This document shows positions 1 to 8,729 of a stretch of 64,000 nt of DNA, piece by piece. Below the pieces are notes generated by a model. The model did no database searches. It was not told where the DNA came from and worked only from the letters and a program-made list of their open reading frames with translations. Both the position numbers and the translations under genes were made by a program. This DNA is from SHVZ01 sp041906305. GTDB lineage: Bacteria > Pseudomonadota > Alphaproteobacteria > SHVZ01. Every line of letters begins with the position of its first letter. Position 1 is the first letter of the stretch. The stretch is from NCBI GenBank assembly GCA_041906305.1, contig JAYRJL010000001.1, positions 124,001-188,000 on the forward strand, given 5' to 3'.

Positions 1-2
1 TC

Positions 3-890
3 TCGACCGAGGCCAGGGCGGCGCTGACCTTGCGGCTCCTCGGCGGCCTCACCACCGAGGAGATCGCGCGCGCCTTCCTGGTGCCGGAGCCGACGATCGC
101 GCAACGGATCGTGCGCGCGAAGAAGACGCTGGCCGAGGCCGGCGTGCCTTTCGAGGTGCCGCGCGGTCCGGAGCTGGCCGATCGGCTCGCCTCGGTGCTG
201 GAGGTCCTCTACCTCGTCTTCAACGAGGGCTACACCGCGACCTCGGGCGACGACTGGATGCGGCCGCAACTCTGCGAAGAGGCGATGCGGCTCGGGCGCG
301 TGCTGGCCGAGCTCGCGCCGGAGGAGCCCGAGGTGCACGGCCTCGTCGCGCTGATGGAGCTGCAGGCCTCGCGCCTCGGCGCCCGCACCGGCCCGGACGG
401 CGAGCCGATCCTCCTGCTCGACCAGAACCGTGCCCGCTGGAATCACACGCTGATCCGCCACGGCCTCGGCGCGCTCGCCCGCGCGGAAGGCCTGAGCAGG
501 GCCGTCGGTCCCTACGTCGTGCAGGCCGAGATCGCGGCCTGCCATGCGCGCGCGAGAACGGCGAGCGACACCGATTGGAGGCGCATCGCCGCCTTCTATG
601 CCGCGCTTTCGATCCTGACGCCGTCGCCGATCGTCGAGCTCAACCGCGCGGTTGCGGTCGGCATGGCCGAGGGTGCTGCGGCAGGGCTGGCGATCGTGGA
701 CGCGATCCGCGACGACCGCGTGCTCGAGACCTATCACCTGTTGCCGACCGTGCGGGGCGACCTTCTCGAGAAGCTCGGACGGATCGACGAGGCGAGGGCC
801 GAGTTTCTTCGCGCGGCATCGTTGACCCGCAACGCGCGCGAGCGCGCGCTGATGCTCCGGCGGGCCGGAGTCCCGCCCCTAACTATTTGA
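3..890 (+). CDS. ECF-type RNA polymerase sigma factor (DUF6596), 5' part outside window
   Basis: The reading frame is open from the first bases, and the residues upstream of the first possible start (ARAALTLRLLGGLTTEEIA) are typical family sequence, so the gene begins before the window. The visible part holds the end of sigma region 4 (the HTH around TTEEIARAFLVPEPTIAQR, which reads the -35 box). A long C-terminal helical extension of about 200 residues follows, as in ECF sigma factors with a DUF6596/SnoaL-unlike tail (ECF42-type). Such factors are often encoded next to a small YCII/DGPF protein; that gene, if present, would lie to the left. The family is clear. The regulon cannot be read from this sequence. 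Confidence 0.85.
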   Translation, partial: STEARAALTLRLLGGLTTEEIARAFLVPEPTIAQRIVRAKKTLAEAGVPFEVPRGPELADRLASVLEVLYLVFNEGYTATSGDDWMRPQLCEEAMRLGRVLAELAPEEPEVHGLVALMELQASRLGARTGPDGEPILLLDQNRARWNHTLIRHGLGALARAEGLSRAVGPYVVQAEIAACHARARTASDTDWRRIAAFYAALSILTPSPIVELNRAVAVGMAEGAAAGLAIVDAIRDDRVLETYHLLPTVRGDLLEKLGRIDEARAEFLRAASLTRNARERALMLRRAGVPPLTI

Positions 891-921
891 ACTAACGCAT
901 TTAATTCCGGGCACGCCGTTG

Positions 922-938
922 TCACGGCATAGCCGTGA
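922..938. promoter_or_regulatory. Short palindrome TCACGGC-ATA-GCCGTGA
   Basis: Two perfect 7-bp arms lie around a 3-bp centre between the sigma-factor gene and the small gene at 1065. The outer hexamer TCACGG/CCGTGA recurs at the ends of the larger palindrome at 1335-1380. It could be an operator half-site pair or a weak hairpin. No U-tract follows, so a terminator is unlikely. Confidence 0.25.
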
Positions 939-1064
939 TCCGCTTACCGTGGTCGGCGTTATATCGGCTCCAACCCGGCGAAGCCTCGATCGTGGTTCGC
1001 CATTCCCACCGATCCGACACCAGCGGCGTGCGTGAGAACGCGCCGAGACGGAGGACCTGTGCCT

Positions 1065-1319
1065 ATGACGAAGAAGATCATTGCGACTGCCGACGAAATT
1101 CGCGCCGAGATCGCGCGCCGCATCGCCGCCGATCCCACCGGCCAGTGCCGGGATCTCATCGCCCCCACGCCGGTGCCGATCGAGCGGCGCGACGGCGTCA
1201 ACTGGAGCGTCGATCACTTCCCCAACCTCGTGCCTGGATGCACCGCCTTTATCATGCGGATTCTCAGCAGCATGATGGATGCCTACGACCTCGCCGACGC
1301 CAACGGCAGAGCCCAGTAG
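1065..1319 (+). CDS. Small conserved-looking hypothetical protein (84 aa)
   Basis: I chose the ATG at 1065 because a strong Shine-Dalgarno (CGGAGGA, 1049-1055) lies about 10 bases upstream; a longer in-frame start at 1032 has no such site. The protein begins MTKKIIATADEIRAEIARR and then has a segment with Cys-Arg-Asp, Pro-rich and Asn-Trp-Ser-Val-Asp motifs. I recall small unnamed alphaproteobacterial proteins of this type but know no function. There is no signal peptide or membrane segment. It stands alone between the sigma factor and the ArsR gene, followed by a large perfect palindrome. Confidence 0.6.
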   Translation: MTKKIIATADEIRAEIARRIAADPTGQCRDLIAPTPVPIERRDGVNWSVDHFPNLVPGCTAFIMRILSSMMDAYDLADANGRAQ

Positions 1320-1334
1320 CTCCGTTCCTCCGAC

Positions 1335-1380
1335 ATCACGGACCGTCGACGCCCGCTTGCGCGCGTCGACGGTCCGTGAT
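1335..1380. promoter_or_regulatory. Perfect 18-bp inverted repeat before the ArsR gene
   Basis: Arms at 1335-1352 and 1363-1380 are exact reverse complements with a 10-base loop. The palindrome ends 10 bases before the ArsR start at 1391 and begins 15 bases after the stop of the upstream small gene. There is no T-run on either side. A structured read-through block or an operator for the ArsR regulator is more likely than a classical intrinsic terminator. Confidence 0.6.
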
Positions 1381-1390
1381 ACTTAAGAGA

Positions 1391-1720
1391 GTGCTTAACT
1401 ATTCGAGCCTCGACTCCGTGTTCCAGGCGCTCGCCGATCCGGCGCGCAGGATCATGGTGGAGCGCCTGACCAGGGGCCCGGCCTCGGTGAGCCAGCTCGC
1501 CGGACCGCTCGAGATGTCCTTGCCTGCGGTGATGCAGCATCTCCAGGTGCTGGAGGCGAGCGGCCTGGTGAAGTCCGAGAAAGTCGGGCGCGTGCGCACC
1601 TGCCGCATCGAGCCGAAGGCGCTGCGTTCGGCCGAACGCTGGATCGCCGACCGCCGTACCGTCTGGGAACGCCGGCTCGATCGCCTGGGCGCCTATCTCG
1701 CCGAAACCGCCAAGAACTGA
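1391..1720 (+). CDS. ArsR-family winged-helix transcriptional regulator
   Basis: The 109-residue protein fits the ArsR/SmtB fold: DSVFQALADPARRIMVERL at the start, then the recognition helix region SQLAGPLEMSLPAVMQHLQVLE at about residues 35-56 and a beta wing. The frame is open well upstream, but the GTG at 1391 gives the usual family N-terminus. It lacks the metal-binding Cys motif of metal sensors. It belongs to the group that pairs with SRPBCC/AHSA1 proteins, and such a gene lies two genes downstream. It probably represses its own unit, perhaps through the palindrome at 1335-1380. Confidence 0.9.
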   Translation: MLNYSSLDSVFQALADPARRIMVERLTRGPASVSQLAGPLEMSLPAVMQHLQVLEASGLVKSEKVGRVRTCRIEPKALRSAERWIADRRTVWERRLDRLGAYLAETAKN

Positions 1721-1728
1721 GTAACGCA

Positions 1729-2373
1729 ATGTCCCTGACGCTCTACTACCACCCGCTCTCCTCTTTCTGTCAGAAGGTACTGGTCGCGCTCTACGAGAAC
1801 GCGACGCCGTTCACGGGCAGGATCGTCAACCTGATGGATCCGGCGGAGCGGGCCGCGTTCCAGAGGGTCTGGCCGATCGGCAAGTTTCCGGTGCTGCGCG
1901 ACGAAGCGCGCGGACTGACCGTTCCCGAGTCGAGCGCGATCATCGCTTACCTGGCCGAACACTATCCGGGCCCGACGAAACTGATCCCGGCCGGCGACGG
2001 GGCGTGGCGGCTGTATCTGTGGGACCGCATCCACGATCTCTATCTCAATACGAATATCGGCAAGATGGTGACCGACAAGCTGCGTCCGGAGGGAAAGAAC
2101 GATCCGCTCGGCGTCGACCAGGCGAGGGAGCAGCTCGCCGTCGCGCTCGGCATCGTCGACCGCGAGATGGCGGATCGCACCTGGGCCCTCGGCGACGCGT
2201 TCACGATGGCCGATTGCGCCGCGGCGCCGTCGCTGCTCTACGCCGACATGCTGATGCCGTTCGCCGACACGCATCGCAACGCCGCGGCCTATCTCGAGCG
2301 TCTCTCGAAACGGCCGTCCTTCGCGCGCGTGCTCTCGGAAGCGAAGCCCTATTTCGCGATGATGCCCAAGTGA
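1729..2373 (+). CDS. Glutathione S-transferase family protein
   Basis: This 214-residue protein has a thioredoxin-like N-terminal domain (LYYHPLSSFCQKV, with Ser11/Ser12 and Cys14 as candidate thiol-activating residues; PESSAIIAYL is the usual glutathione gamma-glutamyl-binding motif) and a helical C-terminal domain. It should conjugate glutathione to, or reduce, electrophilic compounds in the cytosol. It starts 8 bases after the ArsR stop, and its own stop overlaps the next start, which suggests one mRNA with the regulator and the SRPBCC gene. The substrate is unknown. Confidence 0.88.
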   Translation: MSLTLYYHPLSSFCQKVLVALYENATPFTGRIVNLMDPAERAAFQRVWPIGKFPVLRDEARGLTVPESSAIIAYLAEHYPGPTKLIPAGDGAWRLYLWDRIHDLYLNTNIGKMVTDKLRPEGKNDPLGVDQAREQLAVALGIVDREMADRTWALGDAFTMADCAAAPSLLYADMLMPFADTHRNAAAYLERLSKRPSFARVLSEAKPYFAMMPK

Positions 2374-2843
2374 CCCCGCGCTCGGTCCTCCATGCGGCGT
2401 TCACCATCGAGCGCCGCTACGAGGCGACGCCGGCCCGAGTCTTCGCCGCATGGGCGACGAAGGAGGCGAAGGCCCGGTGGTTCGCCTGCACCGGCGACTG
2501 GGTGACGACGCGCCACGAGATGGACTTCCGCGTCGGCGGCCGCGAGCGGCTGAACACGGGCCCCGCCGGGGGTACCGACCACGGCTTCGATGCGATCTAC
2601 CACGACATCGTGCCGGGCGAGCGCATCGTCTATTCCTATGCCATGCATCTCGACGACCGGCGGATCTCGGTGTCGCTGGCGACGGTCGAGTTCAAGGCGA
2701 AGGGAAGGGGAACGACGCTCGTCTTCACCGAGCAGGGCGCCTTCCTGGACGGGTACGACGACGTCGCCGGCCGCGAGCACGGGACCCGAATCGGCCTCGA
2801 CAATCTGGCGTCGGCGTTGGCGCTTCCGGCGGATGAGCGATAG
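2370..2843 (+). CDS. SRPBCC (AHSA1/START-like) domain protein
   Basis: I chose the GTG at 2370 because it overlaps the stop of the glutathione transferase (GTGA), giving a 157-residue protein with the family start FTIERRYEATPARVFAAWATKEAKARWF. The Activator-of-Hsp90-homologue-type fold forms a hydrophobic ligand cavity. FVGG-like and VFTEQGAFLDG motifs match this family. ArsR-SRPBCC gene pairs are common and are thought to respond to small hydrophobic compounds. Here a glutathione transferase sits between the two genes, suggesting a detoxification unit. The ligand is unknown. Confidence 0.87.
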   Translation: MTPRSVLHAAFTIERRYEATPARVFAAWATKEAKARWFACTGDWVTTRHEMDFRVGGRERLNTGPAGGTDHGFDAIYHDIVPGERIVYSYAMHLDDRRISVSLATVEFKAKGRGTTLVFTEQGAFLDGYDDVAGREHGTRIGLDNLASALALPADER

Positions 2844-2868
2844 TCGCGGTCCCTGTCGTATCAAGGCT

Positions 2869-2896
2869 TTGGCGAAAGCCCGGTGCCCTATATAAG
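2869..2896 (+). promoter_or_regulatory. Putative sigma-70 promoter of the glycosyltransferase gene
   Basis: TTGGCG (2869-2874) and TATAAG (2891-2896) are separated by 16 bases and lie about 43 bases upstream of the ATG at 2939. The -10 box matches the consensus at five of six positions. This is a prediction by eye. Confidence 0.4.
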
Positions 2897-2938
2897 TTCC
2901 CGTTTAGCAGGGAGCCGGGCGGCAACGACCGCCTGCGG

Positions 2939-4306
2939 ATGGGGGTCTCGTTGAATCTCGCCAACTGGGCGACGCGCTTTCGCATCAAGCGCCCGCTCAG
3001 CCGAAAGCTGAGGATCGCGCCGGACGAGCTGGTCGACGGCGGGCAGCCGTCGGCGCTCGCACGCTTCGCGGCCGACCCGGACCTCGATCCGCTTTCCGGC
3101 GCGATCGACTTCCTGATGGCGACGTATGCCGGCGACGAGGCGCGGGCCAGGCGCGCCCTGGCACGTCTCGATGCCGGGGCGATGTCCGCGCTGCTCGCCG
3201 AGAACGAGCTGCGCAAGCTGATCGTGGCCACCTTCCGCCGCGCGCTCGGAAAGGACATCGTGGACGGGGCCAAGGCGGCGCTGCTGCTCGACTTCGCCCG
3301 GCGCTTCGACCCGCTCTTCGGTGAGCTCGCGCGCACGCCGGCAATGCCCCCGCCTCCCGAGGTGCTCGCCTTCGACTATGTGAAGCAGGTTTCGCCGAAG
3401 CTGCGCGTTGTCGTGATGTGCGGCGCGCGCGGGGCGGCGCGCCCGCACGACCTCGGCGTGCGGCTGGCTTCCACCTTCGCCACGGCCGACGTCACCTGCA
3501 CGCTGCTTCCGGGCGAAGCGGACGCGGGCGAGATCGGCCCGAACGACCTGGTGCTGATCGACGAGAACACCGTCTTCCGCAAGGATCCGGACCGCCAGCA
3601 GGCGCACCTGGACCAGGTGCGGAAGGTGGCGAAGCGGCTCGGCCGGCTGATCCCCGATCCCTGGGGCAAGGGGTTCCGCGAGCAGTTCGACCGCGGCGCC
3701 GATCGCTACGACTTCCATTGGGGAATGTCGCCGTCGCTCCGCGACGCCACGACGATCCGCCCCGAGAAGTTCTGCCTGATCCCGTTTCCCTCCGGCTTCG
3801 GGCGGATGTTCGACGAGATCGCCGGGCATGCGCCGGCCCGCGAACTCGGCTTCTGCGGCACCATCGAGGACTACAACATCCATCGCTATTTCTGGCTCCT
3901 GGAGGCCCTCGCCCGCGGCTCGGCGCTGAAGATCGACCTGACCAGCCAGCAGCCGGACGGGCTCGATGCCGGCGCCAGCCTCAAGCTCTATCTCGGCCGC
4001 CTCCTGGCGACCGGCGCCTGCCTCAGCCTCACCATGCGATCGACCGGGGACCGCATCCTGGTCGGCCGCACCTTCGACGTGCTGCGCGGCGGTCGGCTGC
4101 TGGTCCAGGAATACACGCCCGATGCCCGCTACTACCTGAAGCCCGGCGAGGACTTCGTCGAGGTCGCCGGCAGCGGCGATCTCCGCGAGGCGGGCGATCA
4201 GGTGCGGGCCGGCGCTTTCGAGCGCATCCGCGCCCAGGGGGCGGAGACCTTCGCCCGCGCCTACTCCGATCAGGCCGTCATCCGCCATCTCGCGACCTGG
4301 GCCTGA
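2939..4306 (+). CDS. Glycosyltransferase, group-1 / CgeB-like (Glyco_trans_1_2)
   Basis: The 455-residue protein has an unrecognised N-terminal helical part (about 1-130). Two Rossmann-like halves follow. The end carries LVQEYTPDARYYLKPGEDFVEV, the typical acceptor/nucleotide-binding region of the Glyco_trans_1_2 (CgeB-like) family, where a damaged D/E-G-x motif is followed by a helix. It probably transfers a sugar from a nucleotide sugar to a cell-surface or protein acceptor. The gene is monocistronic with its own predicted promoter. There is no signal peptide, so it should act in the cytosol. Donor and acceptor cannot be inferred. Confidence 0.7.
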   Translation: MGVSLNLANWATRFRIKRPLSRKLRIAPDELVDGGQPSALARFAADPDLDPLSGAIDFLMATYAGDEARARRALARLDAGAMSALLAENELRKLIVATFRRALGKDIVDGAKAALLLDFARRFDPLFGELARTPAMPPPPEVLAFDYVKQVSPKLRVVVMCGARGAARPHDLGVRLASTFATADVTCTLLPGEADAGEIGPNDLVLIDENTVFRKDPDRQQAHLDQVRKVAKRLGRLIPDPWGKGFREQFDRGADRYDFHWGMSPSLRDATTIRPEKFCLIPFPSGFGRMFDEIAGHAPARELGFCGTIEDYNIHRYFWLLEALARGSALKIDLTSQQPDGLDAGASLKLYLGRLLATGACLSLTMRSTGDRILVGRTFDVLRGGRLLVQEYTPDARYYLKPGEDFVEVAGSGDLREAGDQVRAGAFERIRAQGAETFARAYSDQAVIRHLATWA

Positions 4307-4368
4307 GGCGCAGGCTCGACGGGCGGCGTGGCCTTTCGCGCCCGCAGCAATTCCCCTATCTATAGGTC

Positions 4369-7194
4369 ATGGCGCTTCCCGCCGTCGCCGACTTGAGTGA
4401 GCCGATCCCGCGCTCCGGCCTCCGCGGCCGCGAGGGCCTGGTCGAGCCGCGCCGAATCGTCAACCGCCGGAAGCTGGCGGCCGAATTCGACGCGCTGGCG
4501 GACGAGGGACGTCTCGACCGCGGCGCCATCGTCGAGGTGCTGAAGCGGGCGCTGACCGAAGGCCGCGCCGAGGTCGCGGCCCGGCTCGAGTCCGAGAAGA
4601 GCGGTCCCGCCTGTGCGGCGGCGATGGCCTTCCTGATGGACCAGGTCATCCGCGTCCTCTTCGACGTCGCCGAGACCACGCTGTTCCCGGTCGCGAACCC
4701 GACCGAGGGCGAGCGCCTAGCGCTGGTCGCGATCGGCGGCTATGGGCGCGGCGAGCTGGCGCCCTTCTCCGACATCGATCTCCTGTTCCTGCTCCCCTAC
4801 AAGCGCACGCCGAGGGCCGAGCAGATCGTCGAGTCGATCCTCTACGTGCTCTGGGATCTCGGCCTCAAGGTCGGGCACGCGGTGCGCTCGGTCGAGGAAT
4901 GCATCCGCCAGGCGAAGGCGGACATGACGATCCGCACCTCGCTGATGGAGGCGCGCTACATCTGGGGTGAGCAGAAGCTGCACCAGGACCTGCGGCGGCG
5001 CTTCCAGAAGGAGATCGTCGCCGGGACGTCCGAGGAATTCGTCGAAGCCAAGCTCGGCGAGATGCAGAAGCGCCACCAGAAGCTCGGCGACTCGCGCTAC
5101 GTCGTCGAGCCCAACATCAAGGACGGCAAGGGCGGCCTGCGCGACCTCCACACGCTCTTCTGGATCGCCAAGTACGTCTATCGTGTCGACGGGGTCGAGG
5201 AGCTGGTGGCGAAGGGCGTGATCACCGAGGCGGAGGCGCGCACCTTCGCCAAGGCGCACCACTTCCTCTGGACGCTCCGCTTCCACCTGCACCTCGTCGC
5301 CAAGCGGCCGGAGGAGCGGCTGACCTTCGACGTGCAGCGCGAGATCGGCGGACGCATGGGCTATCGCGACCATGCCGGCACGCGCGGCGTCGAGCGCTTC
5401 ATGAAGCACTACTACCTGGTCGCCAAGGACGTCGGGGACCTGACCCGCATCCTGTGCGCGGCGATCGAGAGCCAGAACCAGCGCCCGCCGCGCTTCCGGC
5501 TTCCGACGTTCTCGCTCCGCCGCCGCAACCTCGAGGGCTTCGTGCTCGAGGGTGAGCGGCTGGCCGTCACCTCGGACGATGCGTTCGCCAAGGACCCGGT
5601 GGCCCTCCTCCGCCTGTTCCACGTGGCGCAGACCCACGATCTCGACATCCATCCGCGCACGCTGCAGCTGGCGACGCGCCATCTCGACCTGATCGATTCG
5701 AAGCTCCGTGCCAACCCGGAAGCGAACCGTCTCTTCCTCGAGACGCTGGCCGCGCCGCACGATTCCGAGCGCATCCTCCGGCGCATGAACGAGGTCGGCG
5801 TCTTCGGCCGCTTCGTGCCGGATTTCGGGCGCGTCGTCGCCCAGATGCAGTTCGACATGTACCACGTGTACACGGTCGACGAGCACACGCTGTTCGCACT
5901 CGGCATCATGCACCGGATCGAGGACGGCAAGCTCACCCAGGACCACCCGCTCTCGGCCGAGGTGATCCACAAGGTGCAGTCCAGGCGCGCCCTCTACGTG
6001 GCGCTGCTGCTGCACGACATCGCCAAGGGCCGCGGCGGCGACCATTCCGAGCTCGGCGCCGAGGTCGCGCGCAAGTTCGGGCCGCGCGTCGGGCTCTCGC
6101 CCGAGGAGACCGAGACCGTCGCCTGGCTGGTCCTGCATCACCTCGCGATGAGCAACACCGCCTTCAAGCGCGACATCAACGATCCGAAGACGATCTCCGA
6201 CTTCGCCGCCCTGGTGCAGTCGCCGGAACGCCTGCGCCTGCTGCTGGTGCTGACAGTCGCCGACATCCGCGGGGTCGGCCCCAACATCTGGAACAACTGG
6301 AAGGCGGCGCTGCTCCGCGAGCTCTACTGGCGGACCGAGGAGGTGCTGCTCGGCACCTCGCCCGAGGCCGGAAAGTCCGAGCGCGTCCGCGCGGCGCAGA
6401 CCGCGCTTCGCGACGAGCTCAAGGACTGGTCGGACAAGGCCTTCGCCCAGCATGTCGAGAAGGGCTATCCGGACTACTGGCTCGGCCTCGACACGCAGAC
6501 CCATGCGCGGCACGCGCGCCTGGTCCGCCGGGCAGAGAAGGAAGGTGCGCCGCTGGCGATCGACACGCAGGTCGATCCCAAGCGCTCGGTCACCGAGATC
6601 ACGATCTACACCGCCGACCATCCGGGCCTGTTCTCGCGCATCGCCGGCGCGATCGCCGTCTCCGGCGCCAACATCGTGGATGCCCGCATCTACACGCTCG
6701 CCAACGGCATGGCGCTCGACACCTTCGGCATCCAGGACGGAGAAGGGAAGGCGGTCGAGCGTGCCGACAAGCTGGCGAAGCTCGCGGTGCTGATCGAGCA
6801 GTCGCTCAACGGCAAGCTCAAGACGCTGGAAGAGCTCGCCCGCCGTTCCCGCCCGACGCGCACCCGGGCGCTGGCGATGCCGCTCCGCGTGCTGATCGAC
6901 AACAAGGCGAGCGCCACGCACACGCTGGTCGAGATCAACGGCCGCGACCGGCCCGGCCTGCTGTTCCAGGTGACCCGCGCGCTGACCCAGCTCAACCTGC
7001 AGATCTCGACCGCGAAGATCTCCACCTACGGCGAGCGCGTCGTCGACGTCTTCTATGTGAAGGACGTCTTCGGCCTCAAGGTCGAGCAGGAGCATCGCCT
7101 CGTCGACATCAGGGCGCGCCTGATCGAGGCGCTGGCCGAAACGCCCGCCGATCCCAAGCGCCGCGCCACGCCGAGCAAGGGCCAGGCGGCGTGA
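4369..7194 (+). CDS. glnD: [Protein-PII] uridylyltransferase / uridylyl-removing enzyme
   Basis: All GlnD parts are present in order in 941 residues. The nucleotidyltransferase motif GGYGRGELAPFSDIDLL lies at about 123-139. The HD hydrolase motif LLHDIAKGRGGDHSE is near 546-560. Two ACT domains near 742 and 852 (DHPGLFSRIAGAI and DRPGLLFQVTRAL) sense glutamine. The enzyme uridylylates PII proteins under nitrogen limitation and reverses this when glutamine is high, steering glutamine synthetase. murJ follows after 26 bases, the usual alphaproteobacterial order. It is full length for the family. Confidence 0.97.
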   Translation: MALPAVADLSEPIPRSGLRGREGLVEPRRIVNRRKLAAEFDALADEGRLDRGAIVEVLKRALTEGRAEVAARLESEKSGPACAAAMAFLMDQVIRVLFDVAETTLFPVANPTEGERLALVAIGGYGRGELAPFSDIDLLFLLPYKRTPRAEQIVESILYVLWDLGLKVGHAVRSVEECIRQAKADMTIRTSLMEARYIWGEQKLHQDLRRRFQKEIVAGTSEEFVEAKLGEMQKRHQKLGDSRYVVEPNIKDGKGGLRDLHTLFWIAKYVYRVDGVEELVAKGVITEAEARTFAKAHHFLWTLRFHLHLVAKRPEERLTFDVQREIGGRMGYRDHAGTRGVERFMKHYYLVAKDVGDLTRILCAAIESQNQRPPRFRLPTFSLRRRNLEGFVLEGERLAVTSDDAFAKDPVALLRLFHVAQTHDLDIHPRTLQLATRHLDLIDSKLRANPEANRLFLETLAAPHDSERILRRMNEVGVFGRFVPDFGRVVAQMQFDMYHVYTVDEHTLFALGIMHRIEDGKLTQDHPLSAEVIHKVQSRRALYVALLLHDIAKGRGGDHSELGAEVARKFGPRVGLSPEETETVAWLVLHHLAMSNTAFKRDINDPKTISDFAALVQSPERLRLLLVLTVADIRGVGPNIWNNWKAALLRELYWRTEEVLLGTSPEAGKSERVRAAQTALRDELKDWSDKAFAQHVEKGYPDYWLGLDTQTHARHARLVRRAEKEGAPLAIDTQVDPKRSVTEITIYTADHPGLFSRIAGAIAVSGANIVDARIYTLANGMALDTFGIQDGEGKAVERADKLAKLAVLIEQSLNGKLKTLEELARRSRPTRTRALAMPLRVLIDNKASATHTLVEINGRDRPGLLFQVTRALTQLNLQISTAKISTYGERVVDVFYVKDVFGLKVEQEHRLVDIRARLIEALAETPADPKRRATPSKGQAA

Positions 7195-7220
7195 GCCGGC
7201 CGCAGGTCTCGCTCTAGCCG

Positions 7221-8729
7221 ATGCTGCTCCGCTCGATCGCCACCGTCGGCGGCTTCACGCTGCTGAGCCGCGTCGTCGGATTCCTTCGCGATCTCCTCTT
7301 CGCGGCGATCCTCGGCGCGGGCCCGGTCGCGGACGCCTTCGTCGTCGCTTTCCGATTGCCTAACCTGTTCCGTGCGCTTTCGGCAGAGGGCGCCTTCTCG
7401 GCGGCGTTCGTTCCGATCTATGCGCGTCTCCTGGTCGACGGCCGGGTGGTCGCCCAGCGCTTCGCCGAGGACACGCTGGCGATGATGGTGGCGATCCTCA
7501 CCGTCGCCGTCGTCGTCGGCGAGGCGACGATGCCGTGGATCATGCGGGCACTGGCTCCCGGATTCGCCGACGATCCGAAGCAGATGGCGCTCGTGGTCGA
7601 GCTTGGCCGCATCACCTTTCCCTACCTGCTTCTGATCTCGCTGACCGCCTTCCAGGGAGCGGTGCTGAACGCGCATCATCGCTTCGCGGCGATGGCGGCG
7701 GCGCCGATCCTTCTCAACCTGGCGCTGCTCGGGGTGCCGCCGGCGCTCCTGGTCTTCGGCGTCGACGACCCGCACGCCTTCTCCTGGGCGGTGATCGGCG
7801 GCGGCATCCTCCAGTTCCTGTTCTTAGGGTATGTCTGCCAGCGCGAAGGCATCCGCCTGGTCATGCCGCGGCCGAGCTTCGGCCCGAACGTGCGCCGCCT
7901 CTTCGCGCGCATGGGACCGGGCGTGATCGGCGCCGGGGTGACGCAGCTCAACCTCGTCGTCGGTACCGTGCTGGCGACGATGATCGCCGACGGTGCGGTC
8001 TCCTATCTCTACTACGCCGACCGGCTCTCGCAGCTTCCGCTCGGCGTCGTCGGCACCGCGGTCGGCACGGCGCTGCTGCCGATGCTGTCCTCGCAGCTCA
8101 AGACCAACCCGGCGGATGCGCTGATCACCCACAACCGCGCGATCGAGGCGGCGCTGCTGCTGGCGCTTCCGGCGGCGGCGGGCCTGATCGCGCTGGCCGA
8201 GCCGATCGTCACCGTGCTTTTCGTGCGCGGCGCCTTCGGCATTCCGGAGGCGAAAGCGACGGCCCAGGCGGTCGCCGCCTATTCGCTGGGCCTGCCGGCC
8301 TTCGTGCTGGTCAAGGCGCTGTCGCCCGGGTTCCTCGCGCGCGAGGACACCGCGACCCCGGTCCGCCTCGGCATGATCGCCATCGCGGTCAATCTCGCCC
8401 TCAACCTCGCGCTGATGAAGCCGCTCGGGCATATCGGCATCGCGCTCGGCACCTCGATCGCCGCCTGGGTCAATGTCGGCCTGCTCTGGGCCACGCTCGG
8501 CCGCCGCGGCCACTTCACGCTCGATGGCCGCGCCCGACGGACGGTGCCCAAGCTGGTGCTCGTCTCGGCGGTCATGGGCATCGTCGTCTGGGCGGCGGAG
8601 CCGCATGCGCCGAAGGGCGCCCTGGGCCTGGCGCTGCTGATCGGGCTCGGCGGCCTGGTCTTCGCGATCCTGGCGCTGCTCACCCGCGCCGCCAGCGTCG
8701 CCGACCTGAGGCGCGCCTTCCGGAAGTAG
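7221..8729 (+). CDS. murJ: Lipid II flippase MurJ (MviN)
   Basis: This 502-residue integral membrane protein has about 14 hydrophobic helices and the MviN start (GFTLLSRVVGFLRDLLFA, AFRLPNLFRALSAEGAFSAAFVP). MurJ moves undecaprenyl-linked peptidoglycan precursor (lipid II) from the cytosolic to the periplasmic face of the inner membrane. It lies directly behind glnD and ends back to back with the hydrolase gene on the other strand. In many relatives trpS follows directly. Here two minus-strand genes stand between them. Confidence 0.96.
   Translation: MLLRSIATVGGFTLLSRVVGFLRDLLFAAILGAGPVADAFVVAFRLPNLFRALSAEGAFSAAFVPIYARLLVDGRVVAQRFAEDTLAMMVAILTVAVVVGEATMPWIMRALAPGFADDPKQMALVVELGRITFPYLLLISLTAFQGAVLNAHHRFAAMAAAPILLNLALLGVPPALLVFGVDDPHAFSWAVIGGGILQFLFLGYVCQREGIRLVMPRPSFGPNVRRLFARMGPGVIGAGVTQLNLVVGTVLATMIADGAVSYLYYADRLSQLPLGVVGTAVGTALLPMLSSQLKTNPADALITHNRAIEAALLLALPAAAGLIALAEPIVTVLFVRGAFGIPEAKATAQAVAAYSLGLPAFVLVKALSPGFLAREDTATPVRLGMIAIAVNLALNLALMKPLGHIGIALGTSIAAWVNVGLLWATLGRRGHFTLDGRARRTVPKLVLVSAVMGIVVWAAEPHAPKGALGLALLIGLGGLVFAILALLTRAASVADLRRAFRK

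Noticed and set aside
935..1720. A single 261-residue protein covering the ArsR region
   Set aside because: Only residues after the GTG at 1391 have family sequence. The upstream part overlaps the better small gene at 1065 and the large palindrome.
4717..7095. A 792-codon open frame antisense to glnD
   Set aside because: It is a mirror of the codon bias of glnD; repeated D/H/V/L/R content, no motifs and no ribosome site.
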